NCBI GenBank assembly: GCA_030430205.1
Contig: JAUIGE010000019.1
Coordinates: forward strand, 1 to 64,000
Length of the DNA stretch: 64,000 nt
Direction of reading: 5' to 3'
Origin: Bacteroidia bacterium
GTDB taxonomy: Bacteria > Bacteroidota > Bacteroidia > J057
A model generated the notes under the pieces. The model did no database searches. It saw nothing but the letters and a program-made list of their open reading frames with translations, and was not told where the DNA came from. Position 1 is the stretch's first letter. Each line of letters begins with the position of its first letter. Both the position numbers and the translations under genes were made by a program. Of the stretch, positions 1 through 10,285 are shown in pieces.

Positions 1-263
1 GGGGGCTGACGTTGATTGAAAGGCGTTAAAACGCCTTCTGGGCAGCGCTAGCCCCCTTGAGAGCCTGTGCCGGACTTGATCCGGCAGGGCGATTTTGCGC
101 AAGGGGTGTTACATCTCAAAAGCTTCGCTTTTTGAACTCCACTAAAATCCTCGATGAACCAAAAGCTTTTGCTTTTGGCTTATTACACCCTAGCCCTTCG
201 GGGCTTGTTTGTTGTATTTCCATTCTTAGCTCGAATGGTTACTTTTTTATCCTTCCTTCATCC
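1..263. repeat. Intergenic multi-hairpin repeat, copy 1
   Basis: This stretch before the first gene holds no credible coding region. It is a chain of hairpins: outer arms at 1-7 and 50-56 around a perfect hairpin at 20-37, then 68-86 (TGCCGGA/TCCGGCA), 117-134, 159-177, and a TTCG-loop hairpin at 192-205. After an 8-base spacer comes a tail at 214-263. The last hairpin, the spacer length and the tail recur at 4128-4200; by eye the two 50-base tails differ at 7 positions. I infer a dispersed foldback element. The left border may lie outside the window. Confidence 0.6.
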
Positions 264-356
264 TAAAAACCCGCGTAACCAGCGTCAAACTCTTCCCCAT
301 CATCCCCCACATATTTTGCGCTTTTGCTAACTTAATCCCCAACTCAACATCTACCC

Positions 357-1415
357 ATGAAACTACTCGAAGGCATCAAAATCATAGATTTCACCCGTCT
401 GCTCCCCGGGCCGGTGGCGACCCACCTGCTCGCCCAGATGGGCGCGGAAGTCATCAAAATCGAAAATCCTCACCGCATAGATTATGCGCGGACCAGCGGC
501 AAACAAGTCGATGGAGCAAGCCTGCTCTTCCATCAGCTCAACCACAACAAAGTGCTGAAAAGCATGGATTACGCCTCTGAGGCGGGGAAAGCGGAGGTGA
601 TCGAACTGATCCGGGGCGCGGATGCGCTCATTGAGCAATTTCGTCCGGGCGCGATGGCGGCCTGGGGCCTGGACTATGAGGCGATCAAAAAGATCAGGCC
701 TGACATCGTCTATGTCTCTCTGACCGGCTACGGTCAGCAGGGGGATTATGCCAGCGAAGCCGGCCACGACTTCAACTACCTCGCCTATGCAGGCGTCATG
801 AGCCTGCTCAAGGACGAAAAGGGCAAGCCCTGCGTGCCTGACACCCAATTTGCGGACATAGGCGGAGCCTATATGGCGGTGATGGCCTTGCAGGCAGCTT
901 TGCTGCGGAAGGGCCTTTCGGGCGAAGGCAGCCATGTGGATGTATCGCTTTGCGATGCTGTTTTGCCTTTTATCGCGGTGCCTTATTCCTTCCAGGCCGC
1001 TGGCTGGGACTATCGCCATTTTAATGTCATCAACGGCAAGATTGCCGCCAATTACGCTGCCTATCAGTGCAGCGATGGCAAATGGCTTTCGGTCGCTGCT
1101 TTGGAACTGAAATTCTGGAACACGCTCTGCGAAGCGCTCGAAAAGCCCGAATGGAAAAGAGACAACCAGCTCGCGCTGATGAACATCGCTTTTCCAAAAG
1201 CAGAAGTGGAGGCCTTATTCAAAACCCAGACAAGGGATGAATGGGTGGTACAATTGAAGGGAAAGGATGTATGTGTCGCGCCTATCCTGGAATTGGAAGA
1301 GCTGGAAGGCTCTGATTATCACCGACAAAGGAAGACTTTTGAAGCTTTTGAGACGGAAGGCGGGACGCCTTTGAGGACGGTGGGATTGCCCTTTCGGGTG
1401 GATGATCAGGAATAA
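357..1415 (+). CDS. CaiB/BaiF family protein, alpha-methylacyl-CoA racemase-like
   Basis: 352 aa, close to the roughly 360 aa of bacterial alpha-methylacyl-CoA racemases. The N-terminus (LLEGIKIIDFTRLLPGP, then QMGAEVIKIE) is typical of family III CoA-transferases. GHDFNYLA supplies His137/Asp138, and FADIGG supplies Asp167. These match the His/Asp acid-base pair used by racemases to epimerise the alpha carbon of 2-methylacyl-CoA thioesters, so racemase is preferred over CoA transfer. The start is an ATG directly followed by the family N-terminus. It probably acts in cytosolic branched-chain or sterol-type acyl-CoA metabolism; the precise substrate cannot be read from the sequence. It stands alone on the plus strand between two foldback repeats. 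Confidence 0.85.
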   Translation: MKLLEGIKIIDFTRLLPGPVATHLLAQMGAEVIKIENPHRIDYARTSGKQVDGASLLFHQLNHNKVLKSMDYASEAGKAEVIELIRGADALIEQFRPGAMAAWGLDYEAIKKIRPDIVYVSLTGYGQQGDYASEAGHDFNYLAYAGVMSLLKDEKGKPCVPDTQFADIGGAYMAVMALQAALLRKGLSGEGSHVDVSLCDAVLPFIAVPYSFQAAGWDYRHFNVINGKIAANYAAYQCSDGKWLSVAALELKFWNTLCEALEKPEWKRDNQLALMNIAFPKAEVEALFKTQTRDEWVVQLKGKDVCVAPILELEELEGSDYHRQRKTFEAFETEGGTPLRTVGLPFRVDDQE

Positions 1416-1453
1416 ACATATCTGTACTTTTTCCTGATTCCCTGAAAAGAATA

Positions 1454-1649
1454 GACAGGATAACAGGGTTTACAAGATTTACAGGACAATCAGGGCTTTC
1501 CGATAAAACCATATAGGGCATAGAAGTTCATATAAGGTCACTTGATGAGAAAGCTTATATGAACTTAATGCCCTTATATGGTTCAAATATGCAGCCATTA
1601 TCGCGTTATGAAAAAATCCTGTTCATCCTGAAAATCCTGTAATCCTGTC
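1454..1649. repeat. Foldback element with nested inverted repeats
   Basis: Fills the gap between the racemase gene and kdsA. The inner arms (1507-1535 and 1553-1583) pair almost perfectly around a 17-base loop; each carries an AACCATATA end and a TTCATATAAG block. The outer arms (about 1454-1492 and 1613-1649) are also inverted and are built of repeated ACAGGAT/ATCCTGT words. It codes for nothing and carries no transposase. Blocks of repeated AATCCTG words are, as I recall, dispersed in many bacterial genomes. The element ends about 15 bases before the kdsA promoter region. Confidence 0.65.
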
Positions 1650-1696
1650 AAAAAATGAGGTATGCTAATTTTGCCGGGTAGGATAAATTTTTCCCC

Positions 1697-1704
1697 TATT
1701 TTTG
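1697..1704 (+). promoter_or_regulatory. Bacteroidota -7 box before kdsA
   Basis: TATTTTTG fits the Bacteroidota -7 consensus TAnnTTTG and ends 4 bases before the kdsA ATG, so a transcript from it would be nearly leaderless. A second match (TAATTTTG) lies at 1666-1673. No well-spaced -33 TTG is seen for either. Confidence 0.4.
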
Positions 1705-1708
1705 CCCC

Positions 1709-2500
1709 ATGAAAAGTGAATGGTACCCAAAACTGGCGAAAGCCCCCTTCCTCATCGCAGGGCCCTGCGTGATCGAAAATCAGGAACTCCTGATGACCGT
1801 AGCTGCCGAGCTGGTCCGGCTGCGCGACACATTTCAGGTTGAAATGATCTTCAAAGCTTCTTTTGACAAAGCGAACCGCACTTCGGTGAAGTCTTTTCGC
1901 GGGCCGGGTCTGGAAGAAGGCCTGAAGATGCTGGCGAAAGTCAAAAGCGAATTTGGCTTGCCGCTGCTCACGGACATCCATGAAGCGCATCAGGCTGCGC
2001 CTGTGGCAGAAGTCGTAGACATCCTGCAGATACCTGCCTTTCTCTGTCGGCAGACAGATTTGCTGGTCGCTGCGGGCGAGACGGGTAGAATTGTCAATAT
2101 CAAGAAAGCACAATTTCTCTCGGGCGAGGACATGCTTTTTCCTGCGGAAAAGGTCCTATCCACCGGCAACCAGCAGATCCTGCTGACGGAGCGCGGCAAT
2201 ATCTACGGCTACAACAACCTGGTTGTAGACTTTCGCAATATCCCTGACATGAAAGCCCATGGCTTTCCGGTGGTGATGGATTGCACGCATAGCGTGCAGC
2301 GACCCGGCGCCGCAGGCGGCAAGACGGGTGGCAACCGGGAGTTTGTGCCTGCCATGGCCTATGCTGCCAAAGCCTTTGGCGCGGATGGCTACTTCATGGA
2401 AGTACATCCTGACCCTGAGAAGGGTCTGAGCGACGGGCCTAATATGCTTTATCTGAAAGATTTGGAAGGGGTGATGCAGCAGCTTTTTTCGCTTGCGTGA
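1709..2500 (+). CDS. kdsA: 3-deoxy-8-phosphooctulonate synthase (KDO8P synthase)
   Basis: 263 aa. Condenses phosphoenolpyruvate with arabinose 5-phosphate to give KDO 8-phosphate, the precursor of the lipopolysaccharide inner-core sugar, in the cytosol. Family motifs in order: AGPCVIEN, FKASFDKANRTS, GPGLEEGL, LTDIHE, NIKKAQFLS, GYNNLVVDFR, DCTHSVQRPG, TGGNREF and EVHPDPEKGLSDGP. Cys20 in GPC aligns with the metal-binding Cys of class II (metal-dependent) enzymes, where class I enzymes have Asn; the His of DCTHS and the Glu/Asp of EVHPDPEKGLSD are the other expected ligands. A metal-dependent enzyme is therefore inferred. No other KDO gene lies nearby. A strong terminator follows. Confidence 0.95.
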   Translation: MKSEWYPKLAKAPFLIAGPCVIENQELLMTVAAELVRLRDTFQVEMIFKASFDKANRTSVKSFRGPGLEEGLKMLAKVKSEFGLPLLTDIHEAHQAAPVAEVVDILQIPAFLCRQTDLLVAAGETGRIVNIKKAQFLSGEDMLFPAEKVLSTGNQQILLTERGNIYGYNNLVVDFRNIPDMKAHGFPVVMDCTHSVQRPGAAGGKTGGNREFVPAMAYAAKAFGADGYFMEVHPDPEKGLSDGPNMLYLKDLEGVMQQLFSLA

Positions 2501-2560
2501 TTGGCAAAAAGAAACTACATTAGTAGTCCAAATATGTTTAACTTCTTAACTGCTTGCATT

Positions 2561-2590
2561 CAGCCGCCCCTGGGCGGCTGTCTTATTTTA
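2561..2590. terminator. Bidirectional terminator after kdsA
   Basis: A perfect 9-bp GC-rich stem (CAGCCGCCC/GGGCGGCTG, 2-base loop) at 2561-2580 is followed by TCTTATTTT. It sits between the convergent kdsA and DUF2452 genes and probably serves both. Confidence 0.8.
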
Positions 2591-2604
2591 AACCTGCCAG
2601 GTTT

Positions 2605-3081
2605 CTACAACTCCTCATCATCATCCAGAAAATCTTCCAATACCTCCCAGGTATGATCTGCCAGCAAGCGGGCTGTAGCAATATGCCTTTCGTAGGGGAC
2701 CTTAGCGCCCCACTCCTCCGGAGCAACCAAAGAAAGCACACCCATGCCGTTTTTGCGAAGGTAAAAATGGTAAACCTGGTGGATAATGGGATCGAAGTTA
2801 AATTCGGCTAAATATATTTTTTCGGATATTTCGCGGCGGACTTGCAGCTTTTTGGCTTGCTGGGCAAGCAATTCAATCTGGGCCTTGATCTGGTCCATCT
2901 GCATATTGGTCTGCTCTGCCATGGCCATCAGAGCGCGGCCTTTTATCTTGCCCTTATCCTCCGGTTTGATGACGGCACTGCTCGAATGATGGGCATAGGG
3001 CAACAAGCCAGGGTTTTCAGCCACCTTATCTATGTCAATGGGATTGACGAATTCCTGTTCTTTGTTTTTTTCTTCACTCAT
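2605..3081 (-). CDS. DUF2452 domain protein
   Basis: 158 aa, soluble, no signal peptide. The central block NPGLLPYAHHSSSAVIKPED followed by GKIKGRALMAM is the hallmark of DUF2452, a family shared by bacteria and eukaryotes (human C1orf50 group). It continues with a helical QMDQIKAQIELLAQQAKKLQ segment, a conserved FDPIIHQVYHFYLRKNG core and an acidic C-terminus (DDDEEL). The biochemical role is unknown to me. It is a single gene, divergent from the next one, with about 120 bases between the two starts. Confidence 0.8.
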   Translation of the reverse strand: MSEEKNKEQEFVNPIDIDKVAENPGLLPYAHHSSSAVIKPEDKGKIKGRALMAMAEQTNMQMDQIKAQIELLAQQAKKLQVRREISEKIYLAEFNFDPIIHQVYHFYLRKNGMGVLSLVAPEEWGAKVPYERHIATARLLADHTWEVLEDFLDDDEEL

Positions 3082-3200
3082 TTTTCTGCAAACTGTATAA
3101 TTGCCTGGACAAACAGATCAACTCCGCTGATAAACAGGGCGTATGAAAGCATAACAAATGTACCACTTTTCTGTTTTGGCAATTTAACTTTCGTTCTGTT

Positions 3201-3860
3201 ATGAAGGGATTTTTACGCTTCTTATGGGTGCTTCTACGGATTGCTCTGGTAATAGGTCTGCCTTTTTTTGTCCTTATCCGCTCTTCGGTCTGGCTGTATA
3301 CATCCAGGGAAATGTCTACCTGGCTGGCTTTTAGCAGCGCCGCGGGCATGACTTTCGTTTTGCTGCTTATTTATATGATTGTGCTTTTTTCTGTTTTGTT
3401 TGGGGCAAAACATATCAGCAGCAAAAGCCTGAAAATCAAGGCTTTTTTGGTGGTGCTGATGCTCGCAGCCTATTCTTTTTTAACCATGGCCAATATCAAG
3501 CTCAAAAACACAAAATCGGATGAAGTACGGAAAGAATTCCGTTCTCTTCATCCGATCCTCCGACTCGGAGTCGGCAGTATGATGGTGCTCGATCGCTCAG
3601 CGATCGTGACTGATTTCTCGCGCAAAGCGAGCGATTATGATGCCATGGGCCTCAAGCGCCTCAAAAACTCTTTGCATTACAAGCAAAAAGACGGCTATGT
3701 GCATGCCATGGATCTGCGCACCCTGGGGCGCTCGGCTTTCCGCAATTGGGTGGTCGAAAAATATTTTCGCCTGATGGGTTTCAAAACCCTGAGACATGGC
3801 GGCACGGCAGATCATCTGCATATTTCCCTGCCGCCCCACGACAAGCCAAATGTACTTTAA
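3201..3860 (+). CDS. Membrane protein with C-terminal M15-like peptidase domain
   Basis: 219 aa. Three hydrophobic segments (about 7-30, 40-67 and 80-97) precede a soluble domain that starts KSDEVRKEFRSLHPILRL. The domain carries SLHY (His159), DGYVHAMDLR (Asp171) and DHLHISLP (His205/His207). That order resembles the zinc site of the M15/VanY-like fold (His...Asp...His), with a longer His-to-Asp spacing than the classical SxHxxGxAxD motif. I infer a membrane-anchored cell-wall endopeptidase or a relative of it; a non-catalytic role is possible. The ATG at 3201 directly precedes the first membrane segment. A foldback repeat follows the gene. Confidence 0.5.
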   Translation: MKGFLRFLWVLLRIALVIGLPFFVLIRSSVWLYTSREMSTWLAFSSAAGMTFVLLLIYMIVLFSVLFGAKHISSKSLKIKAFLVVLMLAAYSFLTMANIKLKNTKSDEVRKEFRSLHPILRLGVGSMMVLDRSAIVTDFSRKASDYDAMGLKRLKNSLHYKQKDGYVHAMDLRTLGRSAFRNWVVEKYFRLMGFKTLRHGGTADHLHISLPPHDKPNVL

Positions 3861-3953
3861 GGCTTTCGCTTAGTAATGCTTTAAAAATAAGGTTTCGATT
3901 TTCTGCACGCTCCATCGGCAAGAATGAGAACCGCTTTTTTTAACAAAACCCAA

Positions 3954-4199
3954 AGCCCCGAAGGGGCGCCAGACATCAACACAGGGCAAGGCCCTGTGCC
4001 CTGTGACAAGAAAATACCTCATAGAAGCCCTGTAAGGGCGATATACCTGATACTTCGCCCTTGCAGGGCTCTCACGGTTTATCGGGGGGCTGACTACCAT
4101 AGGGCTTTGCCCTATGTTGATATATATCGCCCCTTTGGGGCTCTTTTGCCGTATTTCCATGCTTAACTCGAAAGGTTAATTTTTTATCATTCCTTAATC
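3954..4199. repeat. Intergenic nested palindrome, copy 2
   Basis: The gap between the M15-like gene and the M56 gene is almost all palindrome. Hairpin 1 (3955-3967, GCCCCGAAGGGGC) mirrors hairpin 5 (4128-4142). Hairpin 2 (3981-3997, ACAGGGCAAGGCCCTGT) mirrors hairpin 4 (4099-4115, ATAGGGCTTTGCCCTAT). Hairpin 3 (4026-4070) is the centre. The whole can therefore fold on itself over about 190 bases. The tail at 4151-4199 repeats that at 214-263 and contains the M56 stop codon (4194-4196). Confidence 0.75.
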
Positions 4200-6347
4200 G
4201 AACTGAATGTTGATTCTTGAATCTTTTTCAGGCCTTCCTTCTACGCCTATCATGCGAAGATATTTATCTTCCAGGCTCTTACTGACCTTTTTTCCATTGA
4301 TAGTCATGCCATCCTCATCAATTTGAATTTTGGTTCTGCTATTCGTTGATGAAATCATCCCATCTCTGTATAGTTCTTTTTTGAGAACTTCATAGCGCTC
4401 GCTCATGCGCTGCTCCTCCAATCGCAAAGCCCTTTCGCTATCGCGAAGGCGACTTTCTTCCGCCCTCAACCGGGCTTCCTGTTCCCGCATCTTGACCTCC
4501 TGTTCTCTCAATTTCATCTCTACTTCCCTGCGCTGACGCTCAGCCTCACGAAATTCTGCTTCCTGGGCTCTGTGAAGAGATTCCGCTTTTCTCCGCTGGC
4601 TTTCTTCCACCCTTCGCAATTCTTCCCTAGCTGCACGCATTTTTTCCTCATGCGCCCGCAGGTCTTCATGCTCCATTTTTTCTAAAGCACGCAGCTTTTC
4701 GGCCAACTCTCTGGCTATTTGCTCATCCAGATGTGCACGATCCTCACGTAGACGATCGCGATCTCTTACCCGCTCTTGCTCATGTTGGGCTCTCTCGATA
4801 TCTCTTGCTATGCGCTCAAATTGTTCGCCATAGTCCTTCCCAAACTCCTCTCCCCATTTTTCCATGTCTTTGGCAAATTTTTCCATATCCTTCTGAAAAT
4901 CTTCCCCCATGGAAGCCTCATACTCAGCCTGCCATTTTTCCATCTCTTTGCCGTAGGCTTCCATCTGTTTTCCATACTTTTCACCAAATTCCTCTCCCCA
5001 TTTCTCCATTTGTAGTTCAAATTGAGCCATGCTTTCCTTGTACTGACGCATTTCATCTTCATCCCAAACATAGCCTTCTACTTCATCAGGATTTAAGTAA
5101 TCGGGAACGCTTCCCCCTTTTCTCATGGCCGGAGGAGCCGGTGGAGCTGGTGGGGTGGGCATGCTTTCGAAACTTCCAGAGGGAGGGGGGGGCGGTGGTG
5201 GAAGGGGCGGAAGAGAAGGCGGAGGAGGGGGTGGTGGGGGTGGGCTGTCAACCCCAGCAATATATGCCAGAGGGGCTAAAGCCGTATTTGCGCTGATGTC
5301 CAAAGGACCGGTTTCAGGTAGATGAGCAGGTGCCATCCAGGCAAGGCCACAGAGGCTTATGCTCATAATCAAAAAGGTGACAAGACGGGTATTCATGTTT
5401 ACGTTTTGTTGTTTAACTCCCATAATACGTTTGATGCGGCCCAGCATGTGGTTGTTACGTCCCTGTATGCCGATGGCAAGTTTGCCATGGTCTAAGCGGT
5501 GTTGTTCCAGTTCAGTAAGTGCCCGGGCATAGGCCAGAGGGTCTCCGCTATAGCTGATGGCAATGTCATCGCAGCAATGCTCGCGCTCGTCCTGCAGGAC
5601 CTGACTGAGCCACCAATAAGCGGGATGATAGAAGAACAAAATTTCCAACAACTGCTGAAGCATATTCAGCAGAAAGTCGTTGCGCCTGATATGCGCCAGT
5701 TCATGCACCAAAATGCTTTCTACCTGAGAGGGAGCCAGAGCTGTCAGAAAGCCTATAGGCAATAATATCACGGGCTTAAGATGCCCGATAACCATAGGCG
5801 ATTGGATGCGCTCCGAAACCATCAGGTACACCTTGCGGCCGAACCCAAAATAAGCAGCAAGCCTGTCTGTCTTTTTTTGCCAAAGAGGATGATGGAGGGT
5901 GTAGGCCGTATTGCGCAGCTGACGCAAATACAAAAAGCTTCCAAACCAGCGAAGGCTGAAAAAGAGTGCGCCTAATACCCAAATACATGCTACCCAGGGG
6001 ATATAATCCGTCACCTGAGCCTTCAGCGAGGCAATCCACCCACTGTTCAGCGGGTTGATTCCCTCAAAGGTAATCGTGGTGGTTTCATGGAGCAGGTGAT
6101 TTTCATAAATCAGCTTAAACTGATCCGGTTGATCCAATTCTGAGCCAAAGGTCCAGACAGACCAAATCACCATCCCCAACATGCCCGCATAAGCCAGCTT
6201 ATACCTGATCACCGCTGATTTACGCGGCAGCAAAGCAAATACAATCGCTAATAGCGTTGCGATCACAGCTCCCTGCCACAAGGCATGAATAACTGTCCAG
6301 CCCAGGGCCTGCAAGATCATGTTTCCGGAGGATTCCCAAAAATGCAT
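4194..6347 (-). CDS. M56 (BlaR1/MecR1-like) metallopeptidase with long coiled-coil tail
   Basis: 717 aa. N-terminal membrane helices (about 9-40, 50-67, 118-140) lead to the cytosolic zinc protease site HELAH (His215, Glu216, His219) with DEREHCCD (Glu254/Glu256) downstream, as in BlaR1/MecR1 sensors. A fourth hydrophobic segment lies near 310-330. There is no penicillin-binding sensor domain. Instead comes a proline-rich stretch (about 366-407), then about 240 residues of highly charged helix built on a loose MEKWGEEFG-type repeat, and a small C-terminal domain ending KDSRINIQFD. BlaR1 relatives cleave BlaI-type repressors; the target here is unknown. Three palindromes upstream suggest repression, but no BlaI gene is adjacent. 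The stop codon lies inside a dispersed repeat. Confidence 0.85.
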   Translation of the reverse strand: MHFWESSGNMILQALGWTVIHALWQGAVIATLLAIVFALLPRKSAVIRYKLAYAGMLGMVIWSVWTFGSELDQPDQFKLIYENHLLHETTTITFEGINPLNSGWIASLKAQVTDYIPWVACIWVLGALFFSLRWFGSFLYLRQLRNTAYTLHHPLWQKKTDRLAAYFGFGRKVYLMVSERIQSPMVIGHLKPVILLPIGFLTALAPSQVESILVHELAHIRRNDFLLNMLQQLLEILFFYHPAYWWLSQVLQDEREHCCDDIAISYSGDPLAYARALTELEQHRLDHGKLAIGIQGRNNHMLGRIKRIMGVKQQNVNMNTRLVTFLIMSISLCGLAWMAPAHLPETGPLDISANTALAPLAYIAGVDSPPPPPPPPPSLPPLPPPPPPPSGSFESMPTPPAPPAPPAMRKGGSVPDYLNPDEVEGYVWDEDEMRQYKESMAQFELQMEKWGEEFGEKYGKQMEAYGKEMEKWQAEYEASMGEDFQKDMEKFAKDMEKWGEEFGKDYGEQFERIARDIERAQHEQERVRDRDRLREDRAHLDEQIARELAEKLRALEKMEHEDLRAHEEKMRAAREELRRVEESQRRKAESLHRAQEAEFREAERQRREVEMKLREQEVKMREQEARLRAEESRLRDSERALRLEEQRMSERYEVLKKELYRDGMISSTNSRTKIQIDEDGMTINGKKVSKSLEDKYLRMIGVEGRPEKDSRINIQFD

Positions 6348-6394
6348 AAAATTTCAATTTGACTTAAAGACAAGATTGCAAACGAAAAGTTGTA

Positions 6395-6467
6395 TACGAA
6401 AGCTTTCGTAATACAATGATATACGAAAGAGTTCGTATATGCAAATATATCTACGAATTTATTCGTA
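6395..6467. promoter_or_regulatory. Three TACGAA-N4-TTCGTA operators
   Basis: Three 16-bp palindromes lie in the gap between the divergent M56 and ligA genes: TACGAAAGCTTTCGTA at 6395-6410, TACGAAAGAGTTCGTA at 6422-6437 (flanked symmetrically by ATA/TAT) and TACGAATTTATTCGTA at 6452-6467. Starts are 27 and 30 bases apart, close to three helical turns, so dimers would bind on the same face. They lie 48-120 bases upstream of the M56 start. A BlaI/MecI-type repressor is a reasonable guess from the M56 context only. Confidence 0.7.
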
Positions 6468-6479
6468 ACTAAAATTTAG

Positions 6480-9112
<2,633 letters not shown>

Positions 9113-9113
9113 C

Positions 9114-9121
9114 TAAATTTG
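9114..9121 (+). promoter_or_regulatory. Bacteroidota -7 box before dapA
   Basis: TAAATTTG matches TAnnTTTG and overlaps the end of the DUF6913 region; it ends 5 bases before the dapA ATG, implying a leaderless or near-leaderless message. No convincing -33 element. Confidence 0.35.
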
Positions 9122-9126
9122 GTGCC

Positions 9127-10005
9127 ATGAAAAATCTAATTGGCACCGGAGTCGCCGTAGTTACTCCTTTTGATGAAAATAAAGCTGTGGATCACGAGGC
9201 GCTTGCCCGGGTGATTGAGCATTTAATAGCCGGGAAAGTAGAGTACCTGGTTGCATTGGGTACAACAGGTGAGTCTGTCACCCTCAATAAAGAAGAAACT
9301 TTTGCGGTTCTTGATACCTTTTTCAAGGTGAATGACAACCGCCTGCCTATAGTGGTTGGAGTCGGCGGAAACGATACCCGCGAAGTTTGCGCACACGCCC
9401 GGGAGGTAGAAGCCCGATACCCTGCAGCTGCCCTTCTCTCTGTCAGTCCCTATTACAATAAACCGACCCAGGAAGGGATTTACCAGCATTTCAAGGCTTT
9501 GGCAGAAAGCACAGATATTCCCATTATTCTGTATAATGTACCTCCCCGCACTTCTTCCAATATACAGGCAGAGACAGTGGTTCGCCTGGCAAAAGACTTC
9601 AAAAACATCGTTGCAGTAAAAGAAGCTTCAGGCGACCTATTGCAAGGGATGGCCATCATCGCTGACCGCCCCGAGGGCTTTCTTGTCCTCTCGGGAGATG
9701 ACCAATTGGGGCTGGCACAGCTCGCTCTGGGCTTCGAAGGGGTCATTTCGGTGGTAGGAAATGCATTTCCGGCTATTTTCAGCCAGTTGGTGCGGGATGC
9801 ACTCGCAGGCAATATGGAGGCTGCCCGCAAGGCGAGCTACAAGCTGCGAAAACTGATGGCCCTCAATTTTGTGGAGGGGAATCCGGCGGGAGTAAAAACA
9901 GCCATGGCTTTGCAGGGCTTATGCAGGAAGGATGTGCGCCTTCCTCTGGTAAAAGCAAGTGAAAAACTTGTAGCCGAAATACAAAAAGAAATGGCTCTCC
10001 TATAA
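9127..10005 (+). CDS. dapA: 4-hydroxy-tetrahydrodipicolinate synthase
   Basis: 292 aa, the usual family length. First committed step of lysine and diaminopimelate synthesis: condenses pyruvate with aspartate semialdehyde in the cytosol. The TIM-barrel landmarks are all present: GTGVAVVTPF, LGTTGES (Thr46/Thr47), SPYYNKPTQEGIYQHF, Tyr136 in YNVPPRTS, the Schiff-base Lys165 in VAVKEASGD, and SGDD. Aspartokinase, which supplies the pathway, is encoded at 51498-52751 and is not linked. A palindrome overlapping the stop acts as terminator. Confidence 0.96.
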   Translation: MKNLIGTGVAVVTPFDENKAVDHEALARVIEHLIAGKVEYLVALGTTGESVTLNKEETFAVLDTFFKVNDNRLPIVVGVGGNDTREVCAHAREVEARYPAAALLSVSPYYNKPTQEGIYQHFKALAESTDIPIILYNVPPRTSSNIQAETVVRLAKDFKNIVAVKEASGDLLQGMAIIADRPEGFLVLSGDDQLGLAQLALGFEGVISVVGNAFPAIFSQLVRDALAGNMEAARKASYKLRKLMALNFVEGNPAGVKTAMALQGLCRKDVRLPLVKASEKLVAEIQKEMALL

Positions 10006-10015
10006 CAGGAGAGCC
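9993..10015. terminator. Bidirectional terminator between dapA and histone-like gene
   Basis: GGCTCTCC/GGAGAGCC stem with a TATAACA loop; its left arm forms the last codons of dapA. It is followed on the plus strand by ATGAAGTTTTT and sits between convergent genes. Confidence 0.65.
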
Positions 10016-10045
10016 ATGAAGTTTTTAAGGCAAAATATTTAGCAA

Positions 10046-10225
10046 TTAGGCGTCAGCATTCTTCTTATCCTGAACTTCTTTGCGAATATCTTGAGCAAGA
10101 TTTTTCAATTCTTGCATAGCTCCACGGACACGTGTACCCGCAGCCTTGTTGTTTTTTTCGTAAAACTTTGAGAAATCATCCTCGACGGACACAATAAGCT
10201 CTTTTAATTTGTTGTATTTTTCCAT
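10046..10225 (-). CDS. Histone H1-like (Hc1 family) protein
   Basis: A small gene of 59 aa. The product begins MEKYNKLKELIVSVEDDF and continues with SKFYEKNNKAAGTRVRGAM and an EL-KNLAQDIRKEVQDKKNADA tail. This is the conserved Bacteroidota histone H1-like Hc1 family, a small helical, lysine-rich nucleoid protein. Members are thought to bind DNA non-specifically; that role is carried over from the family. Start: the only ATG in frame, after an A/T-rich leader. It is in the same orientation as the downstream-numbered sphingolipid gene, whose stop lies 60 bases upstream of its start; a small ATACT/AGTAT palindrome lies between them. Confidence 0.85.
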   Translation of the reverse strand: MEKYNKLKELIVSVEDDFSKFYEKNNKAAGTRVRGAMQELKNLAQDIRKEVQDKKNADA

Positions 10226-10285
10226 AAGATTTATTTTTTAATGGTGAGAGCAATTTAATACTAAAGTATAATAATGCAAAAAAAA

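Noticed and set aside
57-266. 69-residue open frame at the start of the window
   Set aside because: It lies across the hairpin repeat, has no family resemblance and its composition follows the palindromes.
4733-5296. 187-residue plus-strand frame opposite the M56 tail
   Set aside because: It arises from the biased codons of the proline-rich and charged segments on the other strand.
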